This document shows positions 19,774-28,301 of a DNA stretch of 61,000 bases, piece after piece; position 1 is the first letter of the stretch; each line of letters opens with the position of its first letter. The stretch lies in NCBI GenBank assembly GCA_018266215.1, contig JAFEAV010000015.1, forward strand, positions 37,501-98,500. Reading direction: 5' to 3'. Below the pieces are notes generated by a model that made no database searches, was not told the DNA's origin, and was given only the letters and a program-made list of their open reading frames with translations. Origin of the DNA: Cyanobacteria bacterium SZAS LIN-3. GTDB taxonomy: Bacteria > Cyanobacteriota > Vampirovibrionia > Obscuribacterales > Obscuribacteraceae. The translations under genes were made by a program, and so were the position numbers.

Positions 19774-21954
19774 CTATTTATTAACCAACCTGCTGCGATC
19801 GCGAATATTATCCAGAAGCTTTTGCACAGCCCTGTCGCGAATCTGCTCAAATGTGACACCATCAGCGGGGCTCTGCGCAACACCTGTTGTAAATGAGACT
19901 CTGAAAGTCTCGCCAGCGCGACCGAAGAAACTCATCGTCTGCAATTCCTCTTGCAGTTGCTGCATCAGCTCGTTGACCATGGCCAGGTCTTCCTCGCCAA
20001 AGCAAAGGGCAAAGCCTTTCTCACCCCAGCGTCCCTTCAAAACAAATGTCTGGAAACGCGTTTTGATCAAACGCCCCAGAGTGGCCAGTATTGTTTCGCA
20101 GGCAAATTCACCATGTTCTTCATTGATGGTGGAATAGTCATCGACAGCAAACAAACAGAGCGTAAAATTCTCGGCGGATAAATCAAAGAGTTTCTCCGAC
20201 CGGCGCAAAAAAGTATTGCGATTTAATAGATTGGTGGCGGCATCAATATCCAGCTGCACCTGCTTCAGACGGGCAATCTGCAAATATGTGTCCACCCTGG
20301 CAAGCAATTCTTCGGTCAAAACCGGCTTGCTCAAAAGGTCATTGCCTCCTGCCCGGAAGGCATTGGCCCGGCCCTCAGCAGTACTCTTAGCAGTGAGAAA
20401 AAGTACGGTCAAATCCTTCCAGTGAGCGTCCCCCCGGATCAAACGGCAAACATCGTAACCAGTCAGTCCCGGCATGATCACATCGAGAATAAGAAGATGT
20501 GGCTCAAATAAATTCAGTGCCTCCATAATTCGTATCGGCTCATTGAGCGCCTCGACCACATAGCCGTGACTCCTGAGAATGCGGCCGACGAAATTGGTCA
20601 GAACCTCATCGTCATCAACAAGCAAAATGCGCGACTTATATTTGTCCAGCTCCGAAGCTACGATGACCACGCACTCAGCCAGCTCGGAGGGCGTTATATC
20701 AGTGTGGAAGCGTTCAGCAATGCCGGCGTATTTCAACTGAGCATCAGAAAAATTGAAGGGCTCATCGGCGATCAGAACGAGAGGCACCTGTTGATTGCCT
20801 TCGCTAACGCGCACCTCTTGCAAAAATTTAAGCAGCTGCGGATGGTTACTTAGCGGAGGTCCAATCACAACGGCACCAAAGGTGTTATTGCGCACGGACG
20901 CCAGAGCTTTCTCCAGAGATTCCACCGAAGCGCAATCACAGATGGCCGTGACCTCAGGGCTGAGGGAAAGAGCCTGCAAGACTGGCGATACGCCGACAAA
21001 GAGGAGGCGTATCAGAGGCACAGCATCATCAGCGACTGTAAAAGATCCAAGCGCCGCGCGCTCCTCTCTGATGCTGATTTCGCCTTCACTCAGGTGTCGG
21101 AAAATCTCGGACCAGATAACCTCCGCAGACAAATCATCGGTAGGATCCAGGGTCTGCAGCATGTCTTCCAACTTGCCGGCAGCATGCGCCACATGATGAA
21201 TGTGAAAAGACCCGGCCGTACCGCGCAACTTATGCGCCAGGCCAACGGCCGTTTCGTAAGCACTCTTGTTTTTGTGGTCCTCTTTATACTGGCGAATTTC
21301 CTTGGTCAGGACCGGCCATATCTGCCCCAGTTCGCCCAGATATTTAACTTTGGCAACATTGACAGCCTCTTCCACTTCCAGCTTGCGGCGAAGCATCTTG
21401 AGTTTTTCAAGCAGATCCGCTTCGGTTTCAGGGCTGTCGATTATCCGCTCCAATTCCACCTTCGCCATTGCACTGCCCGGGAATTTATTCAAAATCTGTT
21501 CGTACTCGATTTGTACAATCGATTTATCTGCAACAGCCATGACCAAGTTTTCTTCTTCCGCGACCGGCGTAATTGCCCGCGGGACAACGCTTTCGATAAC
21601 TTCTACAAAAAGCTGCGGATCGATTGGCTTGTTTAGCACCAGAGACACACGCAAGATATTGCGCAACCAGCTGAAAGTCTTTTGATCGCACCAGATCCCA
21701 CTACAAAAAGCTATCGGCACCTGAAAATTGCGCTCACGCAATTGTTGAATCCAGGTCATGCCGTCACAATCAGGCAGTTTGTAGTCAACTATCAATAAAG
21801 CAAACTGGTTTTTAGACAGCAAGACATTGGCGTCACGGGTGCTCCGGGCTTCCAGCACCTCAAATCCGCGCGGAGAAAGAAGGCGCACAACCAGATTACG
21901 AAAAGCCTCGTCATCGTCGACTATTAAAATCTTGGGACGATTTTCAGCGGACAT
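19774..21954 (-). CDS. Multi-receiver phosphotransfer protein with degenerate GGDEF domain
   Basis: The 726-aa protein reads as REC (residues about 8-125, phosphoacceptor in IVDYKLPDCDG), an HPt domain with LAHKLRGTAGSF near residue 240, a second receiver-like fold that has lost its Asp (VVIGPPLSN), a third canonical REC (LLVDDDE, LLILDVIMPGLTG) and a GGDEF-like domain (about 565-726). In the last, the GGDEF signature is replaced by RWGEKGF and the substrate loop reads VDDYSTINEEHGE, so c-di-GMP synthesis is unlikely. The HPt domain suits it as a partner of the hybrid kinase two genes downstream. The ATG is preceded by AAAGG. It is the first gene of a three-gene signalling operon. Confidence 0.88.
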   Translation of the reverse strand: MSAENRPKILIVDDDEAFRNLVVRLLSPRGFEVLEARSTRDANVLLSKNQFALLIVDYKLPDCDGMTWIQQLRERNFQVPIAFCSGIWCDQKTFSWLRNILRVSLVLNKPIDPQLFVEVIESVVPRAITPVAEEENLVMAVADKSIVQIEYEQILNKFPGSAMAKVELERIIDSPETEADLLEKLKMLRRKLEVEEAVNVAKVKYLGELGQIWPVLTKEIRQYKEDHKNKSAYETAVGLAHKLRGTAGSFHIHHVAHAAGKLEDMLQTLDPTDDLSAEVIWSEIFRHLSEGEISIREERAALGSFTVADDAVPLIRLLFVGVSPVLQALSLSPEVTAICDCASVESLEKALASVRNNTFGAVVIGPPLSNHPQLLKFLQEVRVSEGNQQVPLVLIADEPFNFSDAQLKYAGIAERFHTDITPSELAECVVIVASELDKYKSRILLVDDDEVLTNFVGRILRSHGYVVEALNEPIRIMEALNLFEPHLLILDVIMPGLTGYDVCRLIRGDAHWKDLTVLFLTAKSTAEGRANAFRAGGNDLLSKPVLTEELLARVDTYLQIARLKQVQLDIDAATNLLNRNTFLRRSEKLFDLSAENFTLCLFAVDDYSTINEEHGEFACETILATLGRLIKTRFQTFVLKGRWGEKGFALCFGEEDLAMVNELMQQLQEELQTMSFFGRAGETFRVSFTTGVAQSPADGVTFEQIRDRAVQKLLDNIRDRSRLVNK

Positions 21955-22097
21955 TTAACACCTTTTGCAGATGTGGAGCATGATTAGCGAGAAATTCGGT
22001 AAGAATTCCCTCAAGCCAAGCAAAATTAAGCTTTTGTCTCAAAGCTCCACAATTTTGCCATAATCTAGCTTGCAGTAATGAGAGTTCATTTTACTAG

Positions 22098-22781
22098 ATG
22101 GCGAAAATCCTTGTTGTCGAAGACGACGAAAACCTGAGCCGGCTCGTCAAGATTTGCCTGTCCAGTGAGAGTTACCTGGTCGACAGTGTCATGAGGGGCA
22201 TGGATGCCCTGGCGCAGATACGCCTGATTACGTATGACATGCTGGTGCTCGATTGGATGCTACCCGACATCACCGGCGTGGAAGTGCTCAAACACTACCG
22301 GGCATCCGGCGGCAGGGCTCCCGTTTTGATGCTCACATCCCGCTCCACCGTGGCCGACAAAGTTACCGGGCTGGAAGCCGGTGCCGATGATTATCTGGTC
22401 AAGCCCTTCGACAAGCTGGAACTGGCCGCGCGGGTCAAGGCGCTGCTGCGCCGCCCCAAGGAAATGAACCCGGAAGTGCTGGTGCGCGGGTCTCTTGAGA
22501 TAAATCAGACCACCTTCCAGGTGATCAAGGACGGCCAGGAAGTAGAACTGAGACCGAAAGAATTTGCCCTGCTGGAGTTTCTAGCCAAACATCCGGGAGA
22601 GAGCTTCAGCGCCGAAGCCATCCTGGAACGGCTCTGGCGTTCCGACGCTCTCTCCACAACCGACACCGTCCGCACCCACATCATGACCCTGCGCAAGAAA
22701 CTGGGGGACAACGACACCAAACCCCTGATCAAAACAGTCCGGGGCCGGGGATACAGCCTTCAGGTAAATACGCAAGACTGA
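22098..22781 (+). CDS. OmpR/PhoB-family response regulator
   Basis: This 227-aa regulator has an N-terminal receiver (ILVVEDDENLS, phosphoacceptor in MLVLDWMLPDITG, Thr in LMLTSRS, Lys in LVKPFDK) and a C-terminal winged-helix DNA-binding domain with the usual ending VRGRGYSLQ. It is a two-component transcription factor. It is divergent from the phosphorelay operon (143 nt between starts), so it could regulate that operon, but no cognate kinase lies directly beside it. CATAAT at about 22059 may be a -10 element. Confidence 0.95.
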   Translation: MAKILVVEDDENLSRLVKICLSSESYLVDSVMRGMDALAQIRLITYDMLVLDWMLPDITGVEVLKHYRASGGRAPVLMLTSRSTVADKVTGLEAGADDYLVKPFDKLELAARVKALLRRPKEMNPEVLVRGSLEINQTTFQVIKDGQEVELRPKEFALLEFLAKHPGESFSAEAILERLWRSDALSTTDTVRTHIMTLRKKLGDNDTKPLIKTVRGRGYSLQVNTQD

Positions 22782-22887
22782 TTTTGAAAGTTCACGTTCA
22801 GTTTATGTAGTCTTGACATGCCTTTTATATAACGCGCCCTATGCTGTGAGAGTGAAGAGGTTACAAACAGCAGCGGAGAGCGAATTT

Positions 22888-23331
22888 ATGTCGAAGCACA
22901 ATTCACAAAACCAGGATTGTCCGGACGGAGTTTGTGAGATCAGCTTCAAGCCCAGCCGCATAGCCCGTCAGACCCTGCAAAATCTCAAAGCCATGGCCGG
23001 CGGCCTGATGGAAAAGGTCAAAGAAACTCTGACCGCGGACAACCACGACGCCGTCACCGAAGAAACCACGGAAGAGAAGGCCCAACTGGCCAGGCTCCAG
23101 GCCGGCACGAAGCAGGACCAGCCGGCAACCGGCACAGAGTCACACATAAGCATCCACAAAGCCGACATCCTGGACCGATTCATCCAGACAAGCTGGAATC
23201 CGGACTCAAGCATGGATGAAGACTCGCACATCGGCGCTGTAAGACCGGTGCATGTCCGTCCCAGAGCCCCCGAAAACCAGCTAAAACCAGGTCGTTACAA
23301 CAACCCCTGGAGATACGACAATCGCCACTAA
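22888..23331 (+). CDS. Hypothetical soluble protein
   Basis: A 147-aa product starting at the ATG giving MSKHNSQNQD, with GGAG 10 nt upstream. An in-frame start 75 nt earlier has no ribosome site. It is hydrophilic, has a CPDGVC pair of cysteines near residues 11-16, an amphipathic stretch (RQTLQNLKAMAGGLMEKVKE) and a Pro/Arg/Asn-rich C-terminus. No signal peptide and no family I recognise. A TTGACA lies at 22813 but no well-spaced -10 accompanies it. Its stop codon sits in the loop of a perfect hairpin. Confidence 0.6.
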   Translation: MSKHNSQNQDCPDGVCEISFKPSRIARQTLQNLKAMAGGLMEKVKETLTADNHDAVTEETTEEKAQLARLQAGTKQDQPATGTESHISIHKADILDRFIQTSWNPDSSMDEDSHIGAVRPVHVRPRAPENQLKPGRYNNPWRYDNRH

Positions 23332-23345
23332 AGGTGGCGATTGTC
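23317..23345 (+). terminator. Perfect 12-bp hairpin spanning the stop codon
   Basis: GACAATCGCCAC (23317-23328) pairs perfectly with GTGGCGATTGTC (23334-23345) around the loop TAAAG, which contains the TAA stop of the preceding gene. There is no T-run after it, so it may act as a 3' stabiliser or a factor-assisted terminator. Confidence 0.6.
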
Positions 23346-23383
23346 AACTACAATGGCACCACTAGTGATACCAAATTCAAGCT

Positions 23384-23596
23384 TCAGGATCTTGCGATAT
23401 CCGGCTTAGGGCGCCGTGATTTGGATCCATAAGAATGGATTTCTTTTTCGACAAGTTTATAGAGACAAAGACCGAAGGACACGACGACAAAGGACGCAAG
23501 CAATACCGGCCAAGTTGCCTTCGCAACCACAAAACATGCGGCGGCGACGGCAACGAGGGAGAGTATCGTCGTGATCGGCTCTCGGGCGTGAGCCAT
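23384..23596 (-). CDS. Small two-helix membrane protein
   Basis: This 70-aa product starts at the ATG giving MAHAREPITT, with a perfect GGAGG 7 nt upstream; an upstream in-frame ATG adds 10 residues but lacks a site. Two hydrophobic segments (ILSLVAVAAACFVVA and VLLASFVVVSFGLCLYKL) are followed by a basic tail (SKSRRPKPD). Nothing indicates a function. It faces the preceding plus-strand gene tail to tail. Confidence 0.7.
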   Translation of the reverse strand: MAHAREPITTILSLVAVAAACFVVAKATWPVLLASFVVVSFGLCLYKLVEKEIHSYGSKSRRPKPDIARS

Positions 23597-23761
23597 ATCC
23601 GAACCTCCCAGGGAGAGAATATTCAATTTTTAGCAGTGGATATACAATACAGCACCGCTATATATTGAGACGATTCACAAGGGCTGAAAAAAGGCGCCAG
23701 TTGAGACATACAAGAAATTTTTTGACGATTTCTCATTGCCTTTATCGGAAACTGACATGCC

Positions 23762-23789
23762 AAAAAAGTGGTGCCACGCATGGTGGCAC
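23762..23789 (-). terminator. Rho-independent terminator of the proline-rich secreted protein gene
   Basis: Read on the minus strand, GTGCCAC-CATGC-GTGGCAC is followed by CAC and then six T residues. It lies 19 nt after the stop codon of the gene ending at 23808, so the orientation fits. Confidence 0.75.
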
Positions 23790-23807
23790 ATACATATGCT
23801 GGTATGG

Positions 23808-24842
23808 TTATTTATCCATTTCCGGAGAATAGGGAACGTTGACCGGCTGCGCTCCTTGATAGCGATTGACCGGTGGAGCAGTTGGCGGGGCGGCAGCTGG
23901 TGCAGCGGCGGGCGCGGTCGACGGGGCAGCGGTATCGGCGACAAGACCGGCAGCAGGAGCCGCTGGAGCCGCCTGTGGCGGGCTAGCGGCGGCAGCCGGT
24001 GCCGATTGCACAGGAGCTTGCGCCGGTGCCTGGAAAGAATCTACGACATCGGCCCCGGCACTCAATCCAGTGCCGGCCGGTGCCTGAGGCGGAGGCGTAA
24101 CCGGGTTCTCGTATTCCTTAGGATTTACCGACCAGGGAGCAGCGCTCTTGGGTTGGGCGGGAGCCTGCGCTTGAGGCGCGTACTGACTCTGGGCCGGAGG
24201 CGTATATTGGCGCTGGGCCGGAGCCTGAGGCTGCGGCGGAGGAGAGGCCAGACCCGAACCTTCGCCGTCACCAGCCCCCATACCGCCGCCCGTATAGCCG
24301 GCCGCACCGCCACCGGCACCAGCCGGTTGGGCCAATTCCTGCATCTTGGTGCTTACCCAATCGCTACCATCGCCATATTTCACCTGCAGCACCCTGGCTT
24401 TCACGGCAATAACAGCCGGATGCAAAGTAAAATCGCGCTTGGCCTTGAGTCCATGCTGCCCGCCCGGCGAGACCGGCGCCATGTCAACAGCGTGAAAGGT
24501 GCCCCGGTCGCGATTCTGGGCGTCAACAAAACGTAGTCTAAATTTGACGGCGGACACGGGCCGGTCGCTATTATTCCTGTACTCTACATAAACACGGGCG
24601 TCCATCGGAGCGTCAAACGGGTCGACGTCCAACTCGCAACGGATTGAGGTGGGTTCCACGGGACACCCACTTTCGGGTACAAAATCTACGCCGATACTTC
24701 GAACTCTTGCGGGAGTTTGAGCGTATACCAAAGAACAGGGTAACTCGGGGGCCAGGGCAGTGGTAGCACAGAAACAAAACAAGGCGGACAAAACCGGCAG
24801 TGAGCCACGGCTCAGCCCATTTTTCTTGCTTCTCATACTCAT
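23808..24842 (-). CDS. Secreted Pro/Ala/Gln-rich protein of unknown function
   Basis: About 344 aa from the ATG giving MSMRSKKNG; an ATG two codons later is equally possible. A signal peptide (residues 1-42, ending LVYAQ) leads into a beta-rich domain of about 120 residues. That domain includes DARVYVEYRNNSDRPVSAVK, a pattern seen in small extracellular Ig-like domains of the FxLYD type, though I cannot assign a family. The last 170 residues are almost wholly Pro/Ala/Gln with Tyr (PPAQSQYAPQAQAPAQ) and likely extended. The 5' end overlaps the divergent nucleotidase gene by about 83 nt, which is unusual. A clear terminator follows the stop. Confidence 0.7.
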   Translation of the reverse strand: MSMRSKKNGLSRGSLPVLSALFCFCATTALAPELPCSLVYAQTPARVRSIGVDFVPESGCPVEPTSIRCELDVDPFDAPMDARVYVEYRNNSDRPVSAVKFRLRFVDAQNRDRGTFHAVDMAPVSPGGQHGLKAKRDFTLHPAVIAVKARVLQVKYGDGSDWVSTKMQELAQPAGAGGGAAGYTGGGMGAGDGEGSGLASPPPQPQAPAQRQYTPPAQSQYAPQAQAPAQPKSAAPWSVNPKEYENPVTPPPQAPAGTGLSAGADVVDSFQAPAQAPVQSAPAAAASPPQAAPAAPAAGLVADTAAPSTAPAAAPAAAPPTAPPVNRYQGAQPVNVPYSPEMDK

Positions 24843-26766
24843 AACCGGAGCACTCCTCACCGTAGCCCTACCACAATCAGATGCCCAAAAACCTGGCACT
24901 TTCGCACTTACCATTCTACATACCAATGATCTGCACTCGCATGACCAGTCTTTTGCAGAAAGAGGCAAAACTTTGGGCGGCATGGCCCGCATGGCCCACC
25001 TGATCCGCCAGTACCGAGCACAAAATCCCCACAGCCTGACCATCGACGCCGGGGATATTTTCCAGGGTACCCCATTTTTCACCATCTATAAAGGTGAAGT
25101 GGAAGTGGAAATGCTGAATAAGGCCGGTTACGATCTCTACACCATCGGCAACCATGAGTTTGACGGCGGCGGGGTAAACCTGGCCAAGCAGCTGAAAAAA
25201 GCCAGGTTTGAAATACTGAACTGCAATCTCGACTGCAAAGACCTGCCCGCCCTTAAAGCCCTGATCAAGCCCTCGGTAGTCAAAGTTATCGAGGGAGAAA
25301 AGGTCGGCTTCATCGGCGCCATCACCCCCGATATCGAGTCACTGTCCCTCACCCGCGACGGCGCCAATTTAAAGGTCGGCAAATACAAGTCGGTCAATTT
25401 GACGCCCGAACGCGACCTGCCCTGGCTGGCACCTATAAAGGAAGAAGTCGACAGACTGACTGCCGAGGGCGTCAACAAGATTGTGCTGGTGACCCACTGC
25501 GGCACCGAAGTCGACAAAATCATCGCCACCGAACTGCCGGCGGTGGACGCCATTATCGGCGGCCACAGCCACACCAGACTGGACACCCCGATCGATGTTG
25601 AGCACAAAGACGGCAGCCACACACTGATTGTGCAGACCGGCTGCTACAGCCGCAATCTGGGGAAATTCGATCTGGTCTTCGATAAGGCCGGCACGATAGA
25701 TCTGGCCCGGACAAAGTACAAGCTAATTAAAGTAGACGCAAAAACACCCGAGGACGCCGATGTCAAAGACTATCTGGCGGCCAAGGAAGCGCCGGTCAAA
25801 GTGCTCAGGGACACAATTTTGTCCTACGCCCGCTCCGACTTTGACAATAATTTCCGCGCCATGAAATGCGACTCGGCCCTGGGCGATCTTATTTGTGATT
25901 CCTTTGCACTGAGCCCCGAAGGCAAAGCCGAACACACCGATGTGGCCCTGGAAAACCGGGGCGGCATCCGCAGTCGCATAGACAAAGGGCCTATCAGTCT
26001 GGAAAAAGTAGAGGAGACTCTGCCCTTCGAAAACCACATGGTCTATGCCACCGTCACCGGTGCCAAACTGAGGGCGGTTGTGGAGCATAGTATCGATTCA
26101 GCCACCGGTGGGAAATTTTTAGACGTGCACGGCTTGAAGTTCGGCTGGGATCCCCAGGCCGATAAAGGCAAGCGCCTGGTATTTATCCTGGTGCGCCAGG
26201 ATGGACACTGGCAGCCGCTAAAAGACAACGACAAGTATCGCCTGGCCATGACCGACTACTCTTTTTCCGGTGGCGAAGGCTATGACTTCACCGACGCCGA
26301 AGACATACACAAAACAGACAAGAAGTTGAACGTCTACCTGAGACACTATCTGGAAAGCACTAAGAGTGTCGGCCCGCAATGGCCCAATCGCATTGTGCCG
26401 CTGTCGCGCACCGCTGCCGAGGGAGTATTTAAAGGTCAATGGGGCGACGAGCTGAGAGCCCTCGGAGCAGCCACTGAAAGCCCCAATCCAAAAGTTTCAA
26501 TACTTACCGGCGACAATCTGGGAGTCAGTGTTGAAACTTTCGACAGACCTCGGGCCGTCGTGCCGCTGGAAGAGGCCGCCATTGTGCGCAGCAATCTCAG
26601 TGTTGAAGAAGCGCGAAACTTCCTCAAGAGCGAAACGGCCCGCAAAAGGCTGAAGAAATATACGGTGCTTGTGGTGCGAGCCAATAACGGCAAAGATAGT
26701 CGATTGAATCTGGTGAGCTATCCATTGAGCGAGGAAGAGTTACAGCGCAACCTCAGGTCAAACTGA
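24760..26766 (+). CDS. ushA: Periplasmic 5'-nucleotidase / UshA-like metallophosphoesterase
   Basis: The 668-aa protein has a signal or anchor segment (FFLLLILITGALLTVAL) and a calcineurin-like phosphoesterase domain. Metal motifs are LHTNDLHSHD, DAGDIFQG, GNHEFDGG, VTHCGTE and GGHSHTRLD. The C-terminal 5'-nucleotidase domain carries ENRGGIRS and the base-stacking DYSFSGGEGYDF. Such enzymes dephosphorylate nucleotides or hydrolyse UDP-sugars outside the cytoplasm to scavenge phosphate and nucleosides. About 100 residues after the nucleotidase domain (from ESPNPKVSILTG) are an extra region. The start is a GTG at 24760; the minus-strand neighbour overlaps this end. It converges on a membrane-protein gene with a 7-nt gap. 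Confidence 0.9.
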   Translation: MVAQKQNKADKTGSEPRLSPFFLLLILITGALLTVALPQSDAQKPGTFALTILHTNDLHSHDQSFAERGKTLGGMARMAHLIRQYRAQNPHSLTIDAGDIFQGTPFFTIYKGEVEVEMLNKAGYDLYTIGNHEFDGGGVNLAKQLKKARFEILNCNLDCKDLPALKALIKPSVVKVIEGEKVGFIGAITPDIESLSLTRDGANLKVGKYKSVNLTPERDLPWLAPIKEEVDRLTAEGVNKIVLVTHCGTEVDKIIATELPAVDAIIGGHSHTRLDTPIDVEHKDGSHTLIVQTGCYSRNLGKFDLVFDKAGTIDLARTKYKLIKVDAKTPEDADVKDYLAAKEAPVKVLRDTILSYARSDFDNNFRAMKCDSALGDLICDSFALSPEGKAEHTDVALENRGGIRSRIDKGPISLEKVEETLPFENHMVYATVTGAKLRAVVEHSIDSATGGKFLDVHGLKFGWDPQADKGKRLVFILVRQDGHWQPLKDNDKYRLAMTDYSFSGGEGYDFTDAEDIHKTDKKLNVYLRHYLESTKSVGPQWPNRIVPLSRTAAEGVFKGQWGDELRALGAATESPNPKVSILTGDNLGVSVETFDRPRAVVPLEEAAIVRSNLSVEEARNFLKSETARKRLKKYTVLVVRANNGKDSRLNLVSYPLSEEELQRNLRSN

Positions 26767-26773
26767 CTTAAAA

Positions 26774-27154
26774 CTATCTGTGTCTCGATGTATGGCCAAG
26801 CAGTGAACGTTCGAAAGCAGTCATCAATGTACCTTGTGTAAAGCCGCCCAGGCTGAATAAGAACAAATACGCAAACCAGGCACAAAATATCCGAGGAGCG
26901 AGAACCCGCATCTCGCGTGAGAAAAAGCTTCCGACGATAGCCACAACTAAGGGAACGAAAAAGAAGAGAGAATAGATGGTCTGAGCGTGAACCTTCAAAT
27001 CTATCGAAGGCTGAATGTGCCTGGCAATTTGACCGCCATAAACCAACAACAGCAAGAAAATCACAATCCAGGCAATACCCGACATGGCCCCAACGATCAT
27101 AATCTCGGGAAGAGTCAGGGCTGCAGCCTTACTTTCGGGTAGTGGCACGTTCAT
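26774..27154 (-). CDS. Small membrane protein, unknown
   Basis: A 126-aa product with about three hydrophobic segments (IMIVGAMSGIAWIVIFLLLL, IYSLFFFVPLVVAIVGSFF and IFCAWFAYLFLFSLGGF) and a basic C-terminus. It is the last of four overlapping or closely spaced minus-strand genes; its ATG lies 26 nt inside the preceding gene. I do not recognise the family. AT content looks higher than in the flanking housekeeping genes. Confidence 0.6.
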   Translation of the reverse strand: MNVPLPESKAAALTLPEIMIVGAMSGIAWIVIFLLLLVYGGQIARHIQPSIDLKVHAQTIYSLFFFVPLVVAIVGSFFSREMRVLAPRIFCAWFAYLFLFSLGGFTQGTLMTAFERSLLGHTSRHR

Positions 27155-27953
27155 CCTCGTCAGACACTACGATCAGGTTGCAAGAGTAAAGGCCATCTTC
27201 CGGTCCGATCACTTCGGGGACGCAACGACCAATTTTCAAACCAGGATACTTGGTCTCAAATCTAGCCCTGGCATCCTTCACTGCAGCGGCCGCGACCTCT
27301 GCTCGGTTGCTACCTTCAGCGAATCCGCAAACTTGCCGTTGGTAGTCCGGTTCAAAGGCATGCACCGGAAAAATGCGAGGATCGTCGTATTCGTACTTCG
27401 GTGATTCCCGCTCGAAGCTGACTCCCAGATCGCGAGTTATATGGACCCGCGTCTTCAGCTGCACCTTAAACTTCCGGATATCTTTCGGCTGCCTGCGCCA
27501 CCCCCTGTACGAATAGCCGATTACGTCAGCTATCCTCACCTTTGTCGAAATCACCTGCCCCGGGAGCAAAGTGGTCTTCTCAAAGTCATCGGCAGTCCAT
27601 ATGCCAGATTTCCTGCAATCAGCAGAACTATAGCCGGATTCATGCGGCATGGAATCAATCAAAAAGCCGAAGCGAGAATCTTCTACCCTAATTACCAGGC
27701 CAAAGGGCAAATAATGAGCACTGGCGGGAATTTGGTAAATACAGACTCTACTGCTGGAGCAATTTTTGAGTCGAAGCGTAACGTAGGTCCTGGAATCGTC
27801 AAGGGTAAATTCAGCACTCAGTGACTTTGGATCAGTCGAGGGTTCGCTTAAGCACCCCCCCCACTGTGCAAAATAAGCAAAAAGAACCACAACAATCGCC
27901 GATTGCAAGAGCAACAAGCGTCGAGTGCTGGTCAGTGCTGCCATGACAATCAC
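27129..27953 (-). CDS. Exported or anchored protein of unknown function
   Basis: A 274-aa product with an N-terminal hydrophobic segment (LLLLQSAIVVVLFAYFAQW) after two Arg, so a signal peptide or anchor. The exported part has several Cys (CSSSRVC, SADCRKSG, RQVCGFAEG, GRCVPEV, YSCNLIVV) and beta-rich text. The start is a GTG at 27953 overlapping the preceding stop as GTGA, or an ATG 9 nt later. Nothing matches a family known to me. It sits within an operon of four unknown envelope proteins. Confidence 0.6.
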   Translation of the reverse strand: MIVMAALTSTRRLLLLQSAIVVVLFAYFAQWGGCLSEPSTDPKSLSAEFTLDDSRTYVTLRLKNCSSSRVCIYQIPASAHYLPFGLVIRVEDSRFGFLIDSMPHESGYSSADCRKSGIWTADDFEKTTLLPGQVISTKVRIADVIGYSYRGWRRQPKDIRKFKVQLKTRVHITRDLGVSFERESPKYEYDDPRIFPVHAFEPDYQRQVCGFAEGSNRAEVAAAAVKDARARFETKYPGLKIGRCVPEVIGPEDGLYSCNLIVVSDEDERATTRK

Positions 27954-28288
27954 TTGTTTTTCGCCTCTTTGACAGTCCCGCCGCTCTTAGCCTTGGCCGT
28001 CTCTTTAACCGCCTTTTTCTCGTTGGTCTTAGGTTTCGCTGCCGCCTTGGCGTGAACCTTCTTTTCGGCTCTGGCGGGGCCGGACTTAGCAGCAGGCTTG
28101 GCAGCAGCAGGAGCAGCTGCCGGCGGCTCCACCAGCGCCGGTTCACCCTTAACCGCCGGCTTCACAACCGGCGGCACGTAGGCGGGCAGACTGGGATCGA
28201 CTACCAGCACATGCTTACTGTTGAAGCCGACAGCAAACGACACAAAAAAGGTGTCAATGACGATTAGACCGGCAATAAATTTGGCCAT
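27950..28288 (-). CDS. Small membrane-anchored Ala/Lys/Pro-rich protein
   Basis: A product of about 112 aa from the ATG giving MAKFIAGLIV, 13 nt after the previous gene. A longer frame reaches back to 28411 inside that gene but its extension is not hydrophobic or conserved-looking. One membrane segment (IAGLIVIDTFFVSFAVGF) is followed by a Pro/Val stretch and a long Lys/Ala/Glu-rich tail like a charged spacer. Function unknown; probably translated with its neighbours. Confidence 0.6.
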   Translation of the reverse strand: MAKFIAGLIVIDTFFVSFAVGFNSKHVLVVDPSLPAYVPPVVKPAVKGEPALVEPPAAAPAAAKPAAKSGPARAEKKVHAKAAAKPKTNEKKAVKETAKAKSGGTVKEAKNK

Positions 28289-28301
28289 TCCGTTCACGGA
28301 C

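Noticed and set aside
24843..25085. 81-codon extension of the Pro/Ala-rich protein
   Set aside because: It is antisense to the nucleotidase active-site region and would bury the signal peptide.
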